Assembly (NCBI GenBank): GCA_014871385.1
Contig: CM026426.1
Coordinates: 88,596,886 to 88,660,885 of the forward strand
Origin: Ceratodon purpureus
Lineage: Eukaryota; Streptophyta; Bryopsida; Pseudoditrichales; Ditrichaceae
Length of the DNA: 64,000 nt
Reading direction: 5' to 3'
The notes under the pieces are model-generated. The model saw nothing but the letters and a program-made list of their open reading frames with translations, did not search any database and was not told where the DNA came from. Shown in pieces: positions 11,665 to 22,126 of this stretch. Each line of letters starts with the position of its first letter. Position 1 is the stretch's first letter. Position numbers and translations under genes: made by a program.

Positions 11665-13108
11665 AGAACCCCCGTACATCACAAGAGTATTCACAAAGAT
11701 CGTGCAGTTAACGAATGACAGTTATATGGACCTCTGTAATGAAAGAGCATGATATTACCAGTATAAGCAAAGTTGTTATTAAAATGCAACTCATCAGCGA
11801 CAGAAGTGAAGGGAACTCTCTGGATGACTATGTTTCCTTGCAGCCATTACCAGTTTCGGTCAAGAAAACTATCCACATGACTATGTTCCTTTCTAGTCAT
11901 TACCAAATTTAGTGGAAAAAGCAGTCATCATGACTTTGTTACTTTGGAACTTTATTACCACGTTGAGTAAAGAGAACAGTCTACATTACCATGTTACTTT
12001 GAGACTTCCCTCCTCAATTCCGTATAGAAAACTATTAACATGACTATGGTACTCTGCATTCATTACTAAATTCAGTAAAGAAAACCGTCCACATTAGTAC
12101 GGAAAACGATGCGTTGTAAAAATATAGGTCGGAATTGTAAAAATCTTAAATATTATTCTCAGGAATATAATCTGAGAATTCAAAATATCCACCGAAACAA
12201 AATTATACGTGTACAAATAAAAGAATTATGAATCAGAGTGCTAGGTATGTCGTGATCTTCAAATGGGAAATTGAATTTGGAACCTTATACCTTCAGACAG
12301 AGGTTTCATTTTATATAAATTGTGCTAGTCCAATTAGTAATATGCATTCCAGAAATATTAGAAGAATAGTAAATTATTATACATGGTCAAACTAGTAATA
12401 ATTTATATAAAAGGGACTCTGAGAAGGTAGTACATTCAAAAAAACAAAAACATGTAAATTGTATTCGCAGCCCACATGTTTTTTTTATGTCTAACTTTTA
12501 AACGTACTTGATTATAAAAACATAATATCTAAACCAAGAGATAATGCCCGCTTATAGTAATGAAATGAACTTCAAATCCTCAGATCACCTAAAACATAGT
12601 TGGAGGGCAAGTACCTTGAATTCACCAAGGAAATTCGAAATGCTCTTCAGTTCCTGATTTACATAATCTACTACTAATTCTTTTCGAAGCTGAAAAATAA
12701 TCCTAGACATATTTATATAAAGATTATTCTAGATTTAGATAAAACTACATGACTACATATGGTCACCCAAATCATCTTTATTACAACATTCAGTCATACA
12801 GAAAACAATGACCAATATAAGTAAAGGAAACTGTCTATCTGACAGTCATAACGACTATGTGAGTATGACTGCAGATAGTAAGCACTCAATACATGAGTAT
12901 GGGAACATCGCAGAGGAAATGTGGCTCGTTCCCGAAGACATTCCCACCCAGGTCCTCAAAAAAATCATTGGGTACATGACTAATCCGTGACTAGTCCATG
13001 ACTGGACCCTGTTGTGACCGATGTTTCACTGAACTAATGACTGATGTGACTAGCCGGTCACATGGGCCGGTTTACATCTAGTCACATTGGGCTGGATTTG
13101 TTGTAGTG
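11665..13108. repeat. CACTA right subterminal region
   Basis: AT-rich, no gene. Short motifs AGTCAT, TGACTATG and TACCAAATTTAGT(G/A) recur between 11840 and 12110 and again at 12750-13080, in both orientations, ending in TGACTAGCCGGTCACATGGG and the terminal TTGTAGTG. This matches the clustered transposase-binding repeats just inside CACTA termini. Confidence 0.65.
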
Positions 13109-13111
13109 TAA

Positions 13112-15231
13112 GCCGACATTTGGGGGCCTAATCTCTGGAGCTACCTCCATGGGGCGGCCTACAGTCACGCTACGGTTTGTCGCACCTGTCGCCTATTGTA
13201 CCAGCGCAGTTTCAGGAAGTTTACACGTTGCGCCATCCCATCCGCACATCCCAATGCATTATCCAGTTACACAAGTGGTGCATCCCCTGGTATTACCAGT
13301 CGTGCGCACAACCGACTTTAGATCAGCTCCTCCATAGCCACCCGTGAGCACAGAGCAAAAATAGTTATTCTACAGAGCCTACAAGGGAGGAAGTGATCCT
13401 AATTTACATCTCAGGTATCTTGACAAGTGCGATTGGTTTAATGGTAAGACGGATGAAACCGTCATCATCACACTATTTGGGACCACTCTAGTGGTGAAGG
13501 CCTAGTGTTGGTTTGATGATTGGTTGGACCATCACCCATACTATACTTAGGAGGAGGCTAAGGAGGCGTTTAAGTTGCGATATAGAGACCAAGACTCCGA
13601 TGAGCTGGTGTACATGACACGGCGGACTTTCAAACAGGGTGAAGGGGAGAAAGTCTTGGACTATTACGAGTGCTTCATGAAACTGGTCAAGTGTCTCCAA
13701 ACTAAGGTGGGTGAAGGCTTTAAGTTGACGTATTTCACGGCATGACTGTTGGATTACTTGAAGGTGACGACTAACAGTTCTTCAAGCAACACCTTGACGG
13801 AACTGAAGGATTTAGCACAACACTACGAGTCTAATTGTACAGATGCTTCAGGGAAGACCCTGTACTTTCAGTCTAAGAAGACAGAGCCGACTGATATCCG
13901 GTCTTCTACCACACCAATCTAGACAAACGGACCCAACACTATCAACCAGAAATTTTGCACAGTGTGCAAGAAATTTAGACATGGGGATGGATATTGCTTC
14001 TTCAATCCAGCCAACCCAAACAACAGACTTCTTTGACCAGAAGATAAACCGACGGTGGGAGTCAACACAGTTACCGCTCATGAACAGTTCAGCAGCTCTA
14101 GGAGGCTTCTCAATAGCCGACTTTGAGGATATCAGAATGGCAGTTCTAGCAAAAACAATGCCTGCTACCTCTGCTTGGGCAATAATCATCAAATGCGTAA
14201 CCGTCCATTACGATTGAAGTTTCAGCAATTACAGCCTCTGTAAAACAGAGAACTTATACTGTTGGTGTCAATTGTTTAGAATTGCTAGACGATCCGGAGG
14301 TGGCCGTCACGCTGACTAGAGCAACCAGGGTGAAGGCTGGTCTACCCTCAGAAGATATGGAAGTTAACGAGTCGGAACCAAGACAACCTAAAACGCAGAC
14401 TGACTGAGAGAAGAAGGAGTGTACTAGGAAGGAGTTCATTACATTCACAAAAGAGATAAATAGGTGGAACAAGCTGGCTTGTCAAGGTGAGGAGAAAATG
14501 CGGAAGTCGGCCATGGCCGGCTTAGAAGCCAATGCTCCTGCAGGACCAGTTTTGGATGGTGACTGGGTTGGTTTCCCCGACCCTGACTGCTTACTGGACA
14601 TCGCAAGGAAGGCAATTGGAGCACCTACTGAGGATCGTACCCAACCTCAACCTCAAACTCTGGTCCAGACAGTCAGCCGCCAAATTCTAGGAACACCAAT
14701 TACATTGTCGTTAGTAGAACTGCTGGCAGTGACCCCTAACCTATCAAAGAACCTGAAGGCTCAAGAATTCCCGGACCGTGCGAGCGAGCCGACTGCATCT
14801 GTAGACTTGGTCAAGCCGCCTCCATCGTCTGACCTTGAAGAGTTGAGAGCGTCACCCAACTCGATTAAGCTGCCTTCACCGACTTACCTTGCAGAGCCCA
14901 TTGTGTTTGTTGACTCAATCGAGCCGCATGCACCGTCTGACCTTGTAGAGCTGACCGCCAATCATATTGCATGTCATTTTTCAAGTGATCCAAAAGTACA
15001 GCCTACAAAAGGAAATCGGGTACGCCTTGGTCTGAAGGCCCCATCTCTAGCCCCTTACAGCGGATCAGGCAATCGTCGAGCCATTTGGATTATTTCAAAA
15101 TGCAAGAATCCATATTCATGGTATTCCTTACAACATCAGTCTCACTGTTATTTGCAACTAGGAGGTAAATGAGGCTTTTAGTATGCTGGTGGGCCAACCT
15201 TGGCTGATAGATGCTAAAGTGACTCATGACT
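13112..15231 (+). pseudogene. Ty3/gypsy gag-protease region, decayed, 5' part of a split element
   Basis: From about 13385 a gag-like frame can be followed: NLHLRYLDKCDWFNGKTDE, CWFDDWLDHHPYYT, EEAKEAFKLRYRDQDSDEL, KQGEGEKVLDYYECFMKL, then a CCHC-like knuckle CTVCKKFRHGDGYC. In-frame stops (several TAG where tryptophan is expected) and shifts show decay. Near 15180 the protease end reads SMLVGQPWLIDAKVTHD and is interrupted at 15231 by giant element A. The same protein continues after the insertion at 30481. No 5' LTR was recognised between the CACTA end and the gag; 13112-13385 shows no clear feature. Confidence 0.75.
15228..15231. repeat. 4-bp target site duplication GACT, left of element A
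   Basis: GACT lies directly before the left TIR (15232) and is repeated directly after the right TIR at 30481-30484. Removing the element and one GACT restores the gypsy protease reading context. Confidence 0.88.
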
Positions 15232-15248
15232 GGGTGGAAGCACACTAC
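15232..15248 (+). repeat. Left terminal inverted repeat of element A
   Basis: GGGTGGAAGCACACTAC is identical to the reverse complement of 30464-30480. The next three bases, GCC left and ACC right, extend the match with one mismatch. Confidence 0.93.
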
Positions 15249-16106
15249 GCCTAGGTAAAAAGTATGTCAGAAAAGTACTTTTCAGAAATTACCCGGTAGA
15301 AAGTACTCTGTTTCCCTAGGAAAAAACTATGCAAATGCGTTTCCCATTACAGAACATGATTGGCACATTGCCTAGCATTGTTGTTGAAATCCCAAGATCA
15401 GAAAAAGAGTCGTATGGAGCTTCAAAAGTAGTACTTTTCTCGAATTTAAAAGTATGTCAGATTGTCAAAAATTCCACAAAGTACAGGTTTTCTAATATTT
15501 AGATGTTATATTTTGCTGTAATTTTGTAACAGGGTATGGGACTCATAAAAGGCTACGGATCCCACTTGAAAACTCTGGAAGAAGTAGAAGATCCATGGAA
15601 ATATTCGCTGCCTTTTGCCTTTTTTTTTCGCAGCCTAGAATTCCTAAAATATAAGCATCTTTCGTGATTTTCCTACGTAGAAGGCTTTCTGGACGTGTGC
15701 CCCATGTTGGCTAACGGCCATTTCATTCTTATCAGTTGTTTTATTAGACATTCAGAATTTATGCGGCCGCCACTAAGAGTAGTTGAAAATGTACTTCCAA
15801 AATGAGAAGTACTTAGAGTACTTTTCTGCGGAATTTTGGACCGTCGGATTACATTGGGCTCAGATCTCAGCCGTACGCGTTGTTGATAAGGTCCGATATA
15901 AGGGGATCTAGCCGGTTTCGAATGCAGGTGGATCTTCTGTTAGTTAATGGATGGATGTATTTTACTTGAATCTGTCCATCCCAAGTTCGTTTCTCTTGCA
16001 TGCGCCTACAGTGCATGCAAGGGTTGTGGACGTCGACCGAAGTTGTTTTTCGGAGTTGCAAGGAGGCTTAGCTGCGGCGCAGCCATCGCCAGGGTTTGCG
16101 AGACAA
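15249..16106 (+). promoter_or_regulatory. Left subterminal region and candidate promoter of element A
   Basis: Contains several AAGTACTT / AAAGTAC motifs (15260-15310, 15425-15490, 15790-15830). A block of 21 bases including GCGGCCGCCACTAAGAGTA (15761-15781) is identical in copy B at 43764-43784, where surrounding DNA is much less similar. A conserved TCTCAGCCGTAC element follows near 15865, then a TATAAG candidate TATA box at 15897-15902. These fit a promoter for the plus-strand genes plus transposase-binding repeats. Confidence 0.6.
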
Positions 16107-16696
16107 ATGTCTGGGGAAGGGCATCTTCCGAGCTCTACACTAGTCCAGTCCCTCATAACTTCTTACTACGTAGTGCGAGATCCTCCGCATCTTGTTCAGC
16201 AGCGAATAACCCATTACTACCCTGTCTGCGACTTCGTCGACGAAGGGATTGAGAGTGTAGGACAGCATTTCACCACCCATTCATGTGATAGTCCCTCAGA
16301 TGATGTGTCTAGCAGTACCCACGTATCCGAGACACCAACTTCTAAGGTTGGAGATATTAGCTGGTACCTGCATCATTCAAACCAGGCACTACAGTCTCGT
16401 GAGCGCCTTGTCCAGAATCCGAACACGTTATTTGGATCCTACACCTTTGAGGACGGTCTCCATCGAGAAGAACTCGACAGCTACCCCAACTGTCAGACTC
16501 CTTCCCCTGTGCTTCAGGTGAGTTAATCGTCAAGTTTTTCCAGAGCTTTTGAGTTTCGATTATGTATTTGTTATGCTACCCAGTTAATGTTATTTGATGG
16601 AAACATGTTGTACTTGTTTTCCACTGTATTTGCACGTAGGTCCAGGACAACGTTCTTCCAACCTCTATTTTCCAGAATGTGATCTACCTTCTCTAA
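16107..16696 (+). CDS. Small conserved protein of the giant element (unknown), about 155 residues
   Basis: No family recognised. The start is set at ATG 16107 because copy B also begins MSGEG there, whereas the upstream frame is not conserved. Exon 16107-16517 ends in CAG|GTGAGT and exon 16640-16696 follows CACGTAG| and ends in TAA. Both splice signals are kept in copy B (44106-44513, 44638-44703). Conserved segments are TLVQSLITSYYVVR, ITHY.PVCD, DDVSSS, GTPTS/ETPTS.VGDI.WYLH and LFGS. It ends 45 bases before the transposase-like ATG at 16742, so it may be a separate gene, an upstream ORF, or a 5' exon of that gene; a direct splice into the next frame does not work with the sites I see. Confidence 0.5.
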
Positions 16697-16741
16697 CCGC
16701 GTAGTCTCTTCTGTGGGTTCACGGCTCTCATCACTTGTAGC

Positions 16742-19700
16742 ATGGGGGACCAAGCCCGGAGACAGAGGTTGAGGCCGCGACGTGCTGGTCTTGCGGAGAG
16801 GGCGTCAGAAATGGAAACTGTAGAGGCTGCACGGTTAGAGAAGGCAGAGCGCAATCGGCTGTACCAGGAACGCCGTCGCAGGAGAATTTCAATGGACTCG
16901 GAAGGAGGAGAGACGTCTACGATGAACACAGCGCCTGAGAATTCAGATGTCATTTCTACACGAGATGCATCTAGGGTTGCTCAAAAAATTGTGCACAGCA
17001 TGTGTGATGAGCTCAACCTACTTCCTGGTCCCCATTGTCGTCAGATTGTGTTTGAGAAGGTTCTTCGACACAGTCTTGTTTGGCCTTTGTTACCTTACTA
17101 TTATCCACGGCATTTAGAAGCTAAGAGTATTCATTATTTTATTCAAAGTTATAGAGCCGAATTACAGTCTGTGTCCATACCGTTCTCAAATAACATGCTG
17201 TCTAGAAAAGGAGCACTTCTGGATGCTGCTGTGAGTGGGAATATTGGGGGTGTTAGGGCTCTTTCACGTGTTTTAGGAACCAAGCCAGAAAATATTCAAG
17301 CCGCCTTGGAAAGGAGAGAGGAATACGAGGAGGGAGCTTCTCGATTTGCACCACTTTGCAGGCAGAAAAGAACAGATGGATCATCACAATACACTCTTGC
17401 TACAGTGCAAGCCTGGTGGCACAGTCAAACTAGAGTTTCGCCAAACAGGAAGGACGTCGTCAACAAGGACGGTGGGCTGAAGAGAGGTGGAGAGACACAC
17501 GCGAAGCACTTTTTGACAGTCACTCAGGTATGTTCGAGTTACTTTGCATGAAAATTGTGTTGGACCGCGTGTACTACTGAAATCTAATGTACAATGTGGT
17601 TGTTCGTTGATGTACTTTGACTCCCTTTGTAAGCCAGCCTAAATGCAGTGAAGTACTAGTAGAGTCGCAGATGTCCCCTTACAATACTTTTTGGATTTCA
17701 AAGTTCAAAAAGTATCACCCTTGATATAAACAACTTCGGTACTTGTAATACTGTTTGTACTAGCTATCCTATAGGTGTAGTATGATAAGTACTTTCAGGG
17801 CATTGGATACATGGACTTTGTATTTCTAGTACACTAAGGTTTTATGGACATGTACTTTTCAAATTAGACGTTGTACTTTATGTTGGTTGTGGTGTTCATC
17901 ACACTACTTTAAGGTCAGTATGTACGTTTAATTAGTACTTGCTTCTGAAAGGGTACTTGTGGTGACTATATGAGTACTGTAGATGTATTTTGGAGTGATA
18001 TGCCTTGCTTACTATTTGTACCTTGTAACTGTACTGTTTTACAATGCGGTAGTACTAATACAATGCGGTAGTACTAATAATACTATGAGGTAGTACTAAC
18101 TATACAATGCGGTAGTACTAATAATACTTGTATGTTGGTTGCAGACAGCATTCTTTCTGCAATTCAAGGAGGCTCATCCAGAGTGTAAAATTGGCCAGCG
18201 AAGGTTTGAGAACCTGAAGCCATGGTATGTGAAACCTTTGAGGGACCGTAATGTTTGCTGTTGTATTTACCATGTAGAAATGGATCTCATGAGGGTAGGA
18301 CTGAACACTCTCAGGGAGGAGAAGAGGGGACTGCATGCACAGCAAGATTGTTCCTGTGACTGTGATGTTTGTTCTACTTTTGTGGAGGCTGCAACGGGTG
18401 AGGGTATAGGCTGTGATGCTCATCACAGAGTATACAAGAGGATCACTCAATTGTGGGAAGCTTGTCTTTGCTCAAAGCCAGAGTTCGATGAATGGCACAA
18501 GCTCGATTGTCTAATGGGTGACTGTCTAGAGTGTGGCGTAGATACTCTAGGTTTTTGCCCCCAGGAGATGTCTTCACTGGAGGAACCGAAAGTAAGGTGG
18601 AAGCATTTCTCGTATGTTACGATTGGCACTGATCGTGAGACAGGGAAGGCGAAGAAAAGGCTGCAGGAGGTATATCAAGAGACTAATCCGTTGGAGTTTG
18701 TTACGTACCTGAAACCCAAGGTAAAGGCTTTTATCAAGCATAATTTTATTGCCAATTGGCAGGATTGGCAGTGCAAGGAGATGATGGAAGGTTTGCCCGA
18801 GGGAGTTCTAGTTTCCCACATCGATTTTGCAGAGAACTATGAGTTCCAGATTCAAAATGAAGTCCAAAGCATGTATTATATGTCTGAGTATGTGTCCCTA
18901 TTGGTCCACATCACTTTGCAGAGAGTTCGTGATGTGAGTGGTGATTTGATCACCATAAAACATACACACTACTACATTTCAGACGATAAGAAACATGATA
19001 GCCTGTTTGTTCAGCATTGTCTCATGCTTCACTGGAGGTGGTTGATTGCTAACGGGGAAAAACCGAGGGAGCATTGGGTATTCTCTGATGGCTGCGCAGG
19101 TCAGTTTAAAGGAGCTACTGCAATGTATTTTGTTGCTAGATATCCTAGTCTCACTGGAGGCTGTTCCATGACCTGGAACTATTTCGCAACTGGACACGGG
19201 AAAGGTACTTGTTCATCTGTACCTTTGTACTTATGTGAGTGGATTTTCTGTACTCTTTGTACTTTTGAAGTATACATTATGTACTCTATGTACATCTGCG
19301 AGTGGAGCATACTGTGTATTATGTAGGGGATTTAGAATGATGTGCTATGTTGTGCAATATGGATTAACGAAACAGTTCTGGATGCAAATGCAGGGGAATG
19401 GGATGGCGCAGGGGCAGTTGTAAAGCGTGCATTACGCATTGAACAAATTCGGAACCCTGACATGCAGTTGCAGAACGCACTCCAATGTGTTGAGTTTCTC
19501 CAGCAAGGTTTCTCTACTAGGGTCCCTTCTTCGTATGTTGGGACCAGAGGCAGAGATATTCACCGTACCTTTTGGCACGTTGGTGAAAACGAGATCTGTA
19601 GGGATTCACCGATGGCGTGCCACACTATTTCTGGTTCGAGATCTCTTCATTCAATTATGGGGAACTCTACCACAAATAATACATGCTTACTAGTTAGACC

Positions 19701-20394
19701 ACTGTCATGCTTCTGTGTATCATGCATACAGAAGGATTGGGAGAATTGTGAGCAATCCTCCCATGTTCCTCCATGGCGTGCAGTACAGCTGCATCCTAAA
19801 TCCCCAACAGAAGCGCTTGACTCCCTCGACGACGATGCTGTGGAACAGGTATTGCCATATCCGTGTATTTTTCTTGTAAAATTCTATTTTGCTTCATGTT
19901 AAAAGTCTATAACGTTAACTAGATGGCTGCAGTAATGTAGGATGATTTTCTAATGTCTGTCTACTTCCTGTTTCTAGGTTCAGCAGGGTGAGAGGCTAGA
20001 CAACGTCATTGACATTGGTGACAATTTTGTGGTTCCCGCGGAACAACCAAATGAAGAGGGTGTTGACTTCTATGTACTGCAATGCCAACGACGAAAGTAT
20101 AAACTATGGGCTCCTCTTGCGTGTCCTTGGGGGGCCGAATTTGAGGCGGGGGATTTTGTCATTGCCGGCACTTATTACAAAAAGTCTGGCCGGGGTGATT
20201 ACACTTACACATATCTTGAAAAGTCAGTCGTAGCACATGTTTCATCGCACCTGGTTATAGCCTGCAAGTTTCGAATGAAACTCGCCCCATACTGCCTTAA
20301 AGGTGGAGACCCTGTCTACAAGATATCTTCTGAGGTGGTCGAAGTTGTGAGGCATGCTTTAGCTCAAGTATGGGAAAATAGTGACGACGAATAG
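16742..20394 (+). CDS. Transposase-like protein of the giant element, DDE/RNase-H-like candidate, 905 residues predicted
   Basis: Four coding blocks: 16742-17527, 18145-19204, 19394-19848 and 19978-20394, all GT-AG, in frame, without stops. N-terminus: a basic coiled stretch (ARLEKAERNRLYQERRRR) and a conserved region SRKGALLDAAVSG...LGTKPENIQAALERREEYEEG. Then KIGQRRFENLKPWYVKP, a Cys/His-rich zinc-like region (about residues 300-400), and a candidate catalytic core: SHIDFAENYEF (D489), FSDGCAGQFKG (D577), WNYFATGHGKG..DGAGAVVKR (D619, or E617). The C-terminal block has GVDFYVLQCQRRKY and HLVIACKFRMKLAPYCLKGGDP. From memory of the families, uncharacterised animal proteins share the KIG.S.F..L.P, DF.ENY, DG..SQFK and HGKG..DG.GG..KR pattern. 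Transposase function is inferred from these motifs, its position in a TIR/TSD-bounded element and conservation in both copies. Confidence 0.8.
17528..18144 (+). repeat. GTACT-rich intron of the transposase-like gene (copy A)
   Basis: The 617-bp intron is packed with GTACTT, AAGTACT and AGTACTA motifs. Its end has tandem units of ACAATGCGGTAGTACTAATA (18040-18125). The same motif class marks the element's ends and the matching intron of copy B (45504-46199). Confidence 0.75.
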
Positions 20395-22085
20395 TTCACA
20401 TCCATAACGTATCCCTTGAGAGAGAGAAGACTGGACCTATCTTTATACTATACTACAAGTTATATCATTTTCTTAGTGAGTGAATGTGTTATGCGTTGTA
20501 TGAATTTTTATCTACTGTGTCCGGAATATGCCTTGTTGTTGTGCAGGCCTCATGTCTTCTCCTGCTTGTCGGTTTGTCGCATCCCATTACAACCCCAGTG
20601 CTCAAGTATTTGAAAAGGTCTGACTAAACATAGTTTAAGCAGAACAACTAAATATAGCTAGAAAAGATTGATTCGTATAAATGCATTTTATTTTTATTTT
20701 TTTGGAAGCAAAATTCTTTACAAAGAATAAAATACAAGCCCTCATTGGGGAAACCCAGGGCCGGGAAAGTCACCAAAAGATTAAATGCACATTCCGCTCC
20801 AGGAGAAGACATCGACTCTGTAATGGAAAAAGAGCTGCTTCAAAGTTCCCGCACGGTTGTCCAAACTCCAGACACAGTATCCAACAACTGTAGTCCCTAA
20901 TAAAGAACTGTCGCGAGCTGTTGTTTTGTTGTGGATATAATAACATTAATCCCACTTTATTTTGGAGCTGGTACAGACAATCCCCTTTTGCAAATTTAGA
21001 TAACACCGTTCGCATTCTCCAACTGGTGAAAAGACAAAAGATAAAAATATCAAAATCAGAGATGATTAGGATCTCCGCTTGTTCTCTGCTTAGGATTCTT
21101 CCTCAGCAGCGCATACAGTGGATCAGTAAATACATATAAGACCTTGTTGATAAACACATGAACCTACATCCAGCAAAGCGAGGTTTTCTAAAAAATATGT
21201 ATGTTCTCACTTAAAATATGTTTAATATTCTAAGATAAGAAAAAGATAACATTGGGAATGGAAAAAATTCAAATATTTAAATTAAAAAAAATAAAAATAA
21301 AAAAACATAGAAAACATAAATTACCAAGACTATTCAATTACAATCTCATATAAATTACGGACACTATTAAATAACGATCACATATAGTTCTTCAATGAAT
21401 TTGGTACACATGCATTTATATATGTGTGAACGGTAATAGGCTAATGTCATATGTCAATTCAAGTGAATGCCAAATGTCCAATTATAAGGCTAAGAATAAG
21501 TATGAGAATATTTGGTGTATAACATCCCCGCCATGACCAAATTTACCAAAGGTATGTATAAATATTTGGACATAACCTTTTTAAATTTAAAAAAGAGAGT
21601 GTAAAGGTGTTAAAATAGCAATTATGAAACAGATAATGGCATACTCTTTATTTTCCCAAAATTCTTTCTTTCCTCCACATTTATTATTAATTTATTAGTT
21701 TATTTAATTTGTTTTCCGTCACTTTCTTCTTACTTTTGAATTTCTATTTTCTATTTCACTCACATTCTTCTATTTTTTCCATCCCAACCTCCATCTATTC
21801 TATCTTCCACTATATCGTCTTGATTTTTTATTCTTCCATCTCCTTCCATTCTATCTTCTTTCATTTTTTAAAATTTTAATATTTCATATCTTCTTCTTCT
21901 ATTTGTTTTTAATTTTTTAATTCCTCTTTAACATCCCATCTAATATATTATTAATTCTTCCAATCTCTTTCCAAAATGTCTTCTTGACTTTTTATTTTTC
22001 CATTCTTCTTTCACTAGTATTATTATTATTTTATTCTTCAACTCGTTTCCCATTCTATCCCCTTATTTTCCCTCTATTCTACTAT

Positions 22086-22126
<41 letters not shown>

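Larger units (their letters stand above)
1..13108. mobile_element. CACTA (En/Spm-like) DNA transposon, right part; left end outside window
   Basis: The right terminus is seen directly: the sequence reads GGATTTGTTGTAGTG and stops at 13108, the reverse complement of the CACTACAA start that defines CACTA elements. The next three bases (TAA) are the likely 3-bp target duplication, but the left partner is not in the window. Inside are a minus-strand Ptta/En/Spm-type gene running off the left edge and a plus-strand tnp2 transposase, divergently transcribed from a shared 2.2-kb interval. The last 1.4 kb is dense in AGTCAT/TGACTA motifs, as expected for CACTA subterminal binding sites. That all of 1-13108 is one element is inferred; two nested CACTA copies are possible. 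Confidence 0.72.

Noticed and set aside
12808..12990. Short open frame in the CACTA subterminal region
   Set aside because: It overlaps the repeated TGACTA/AGTCAT motifs and has no family resemblance.
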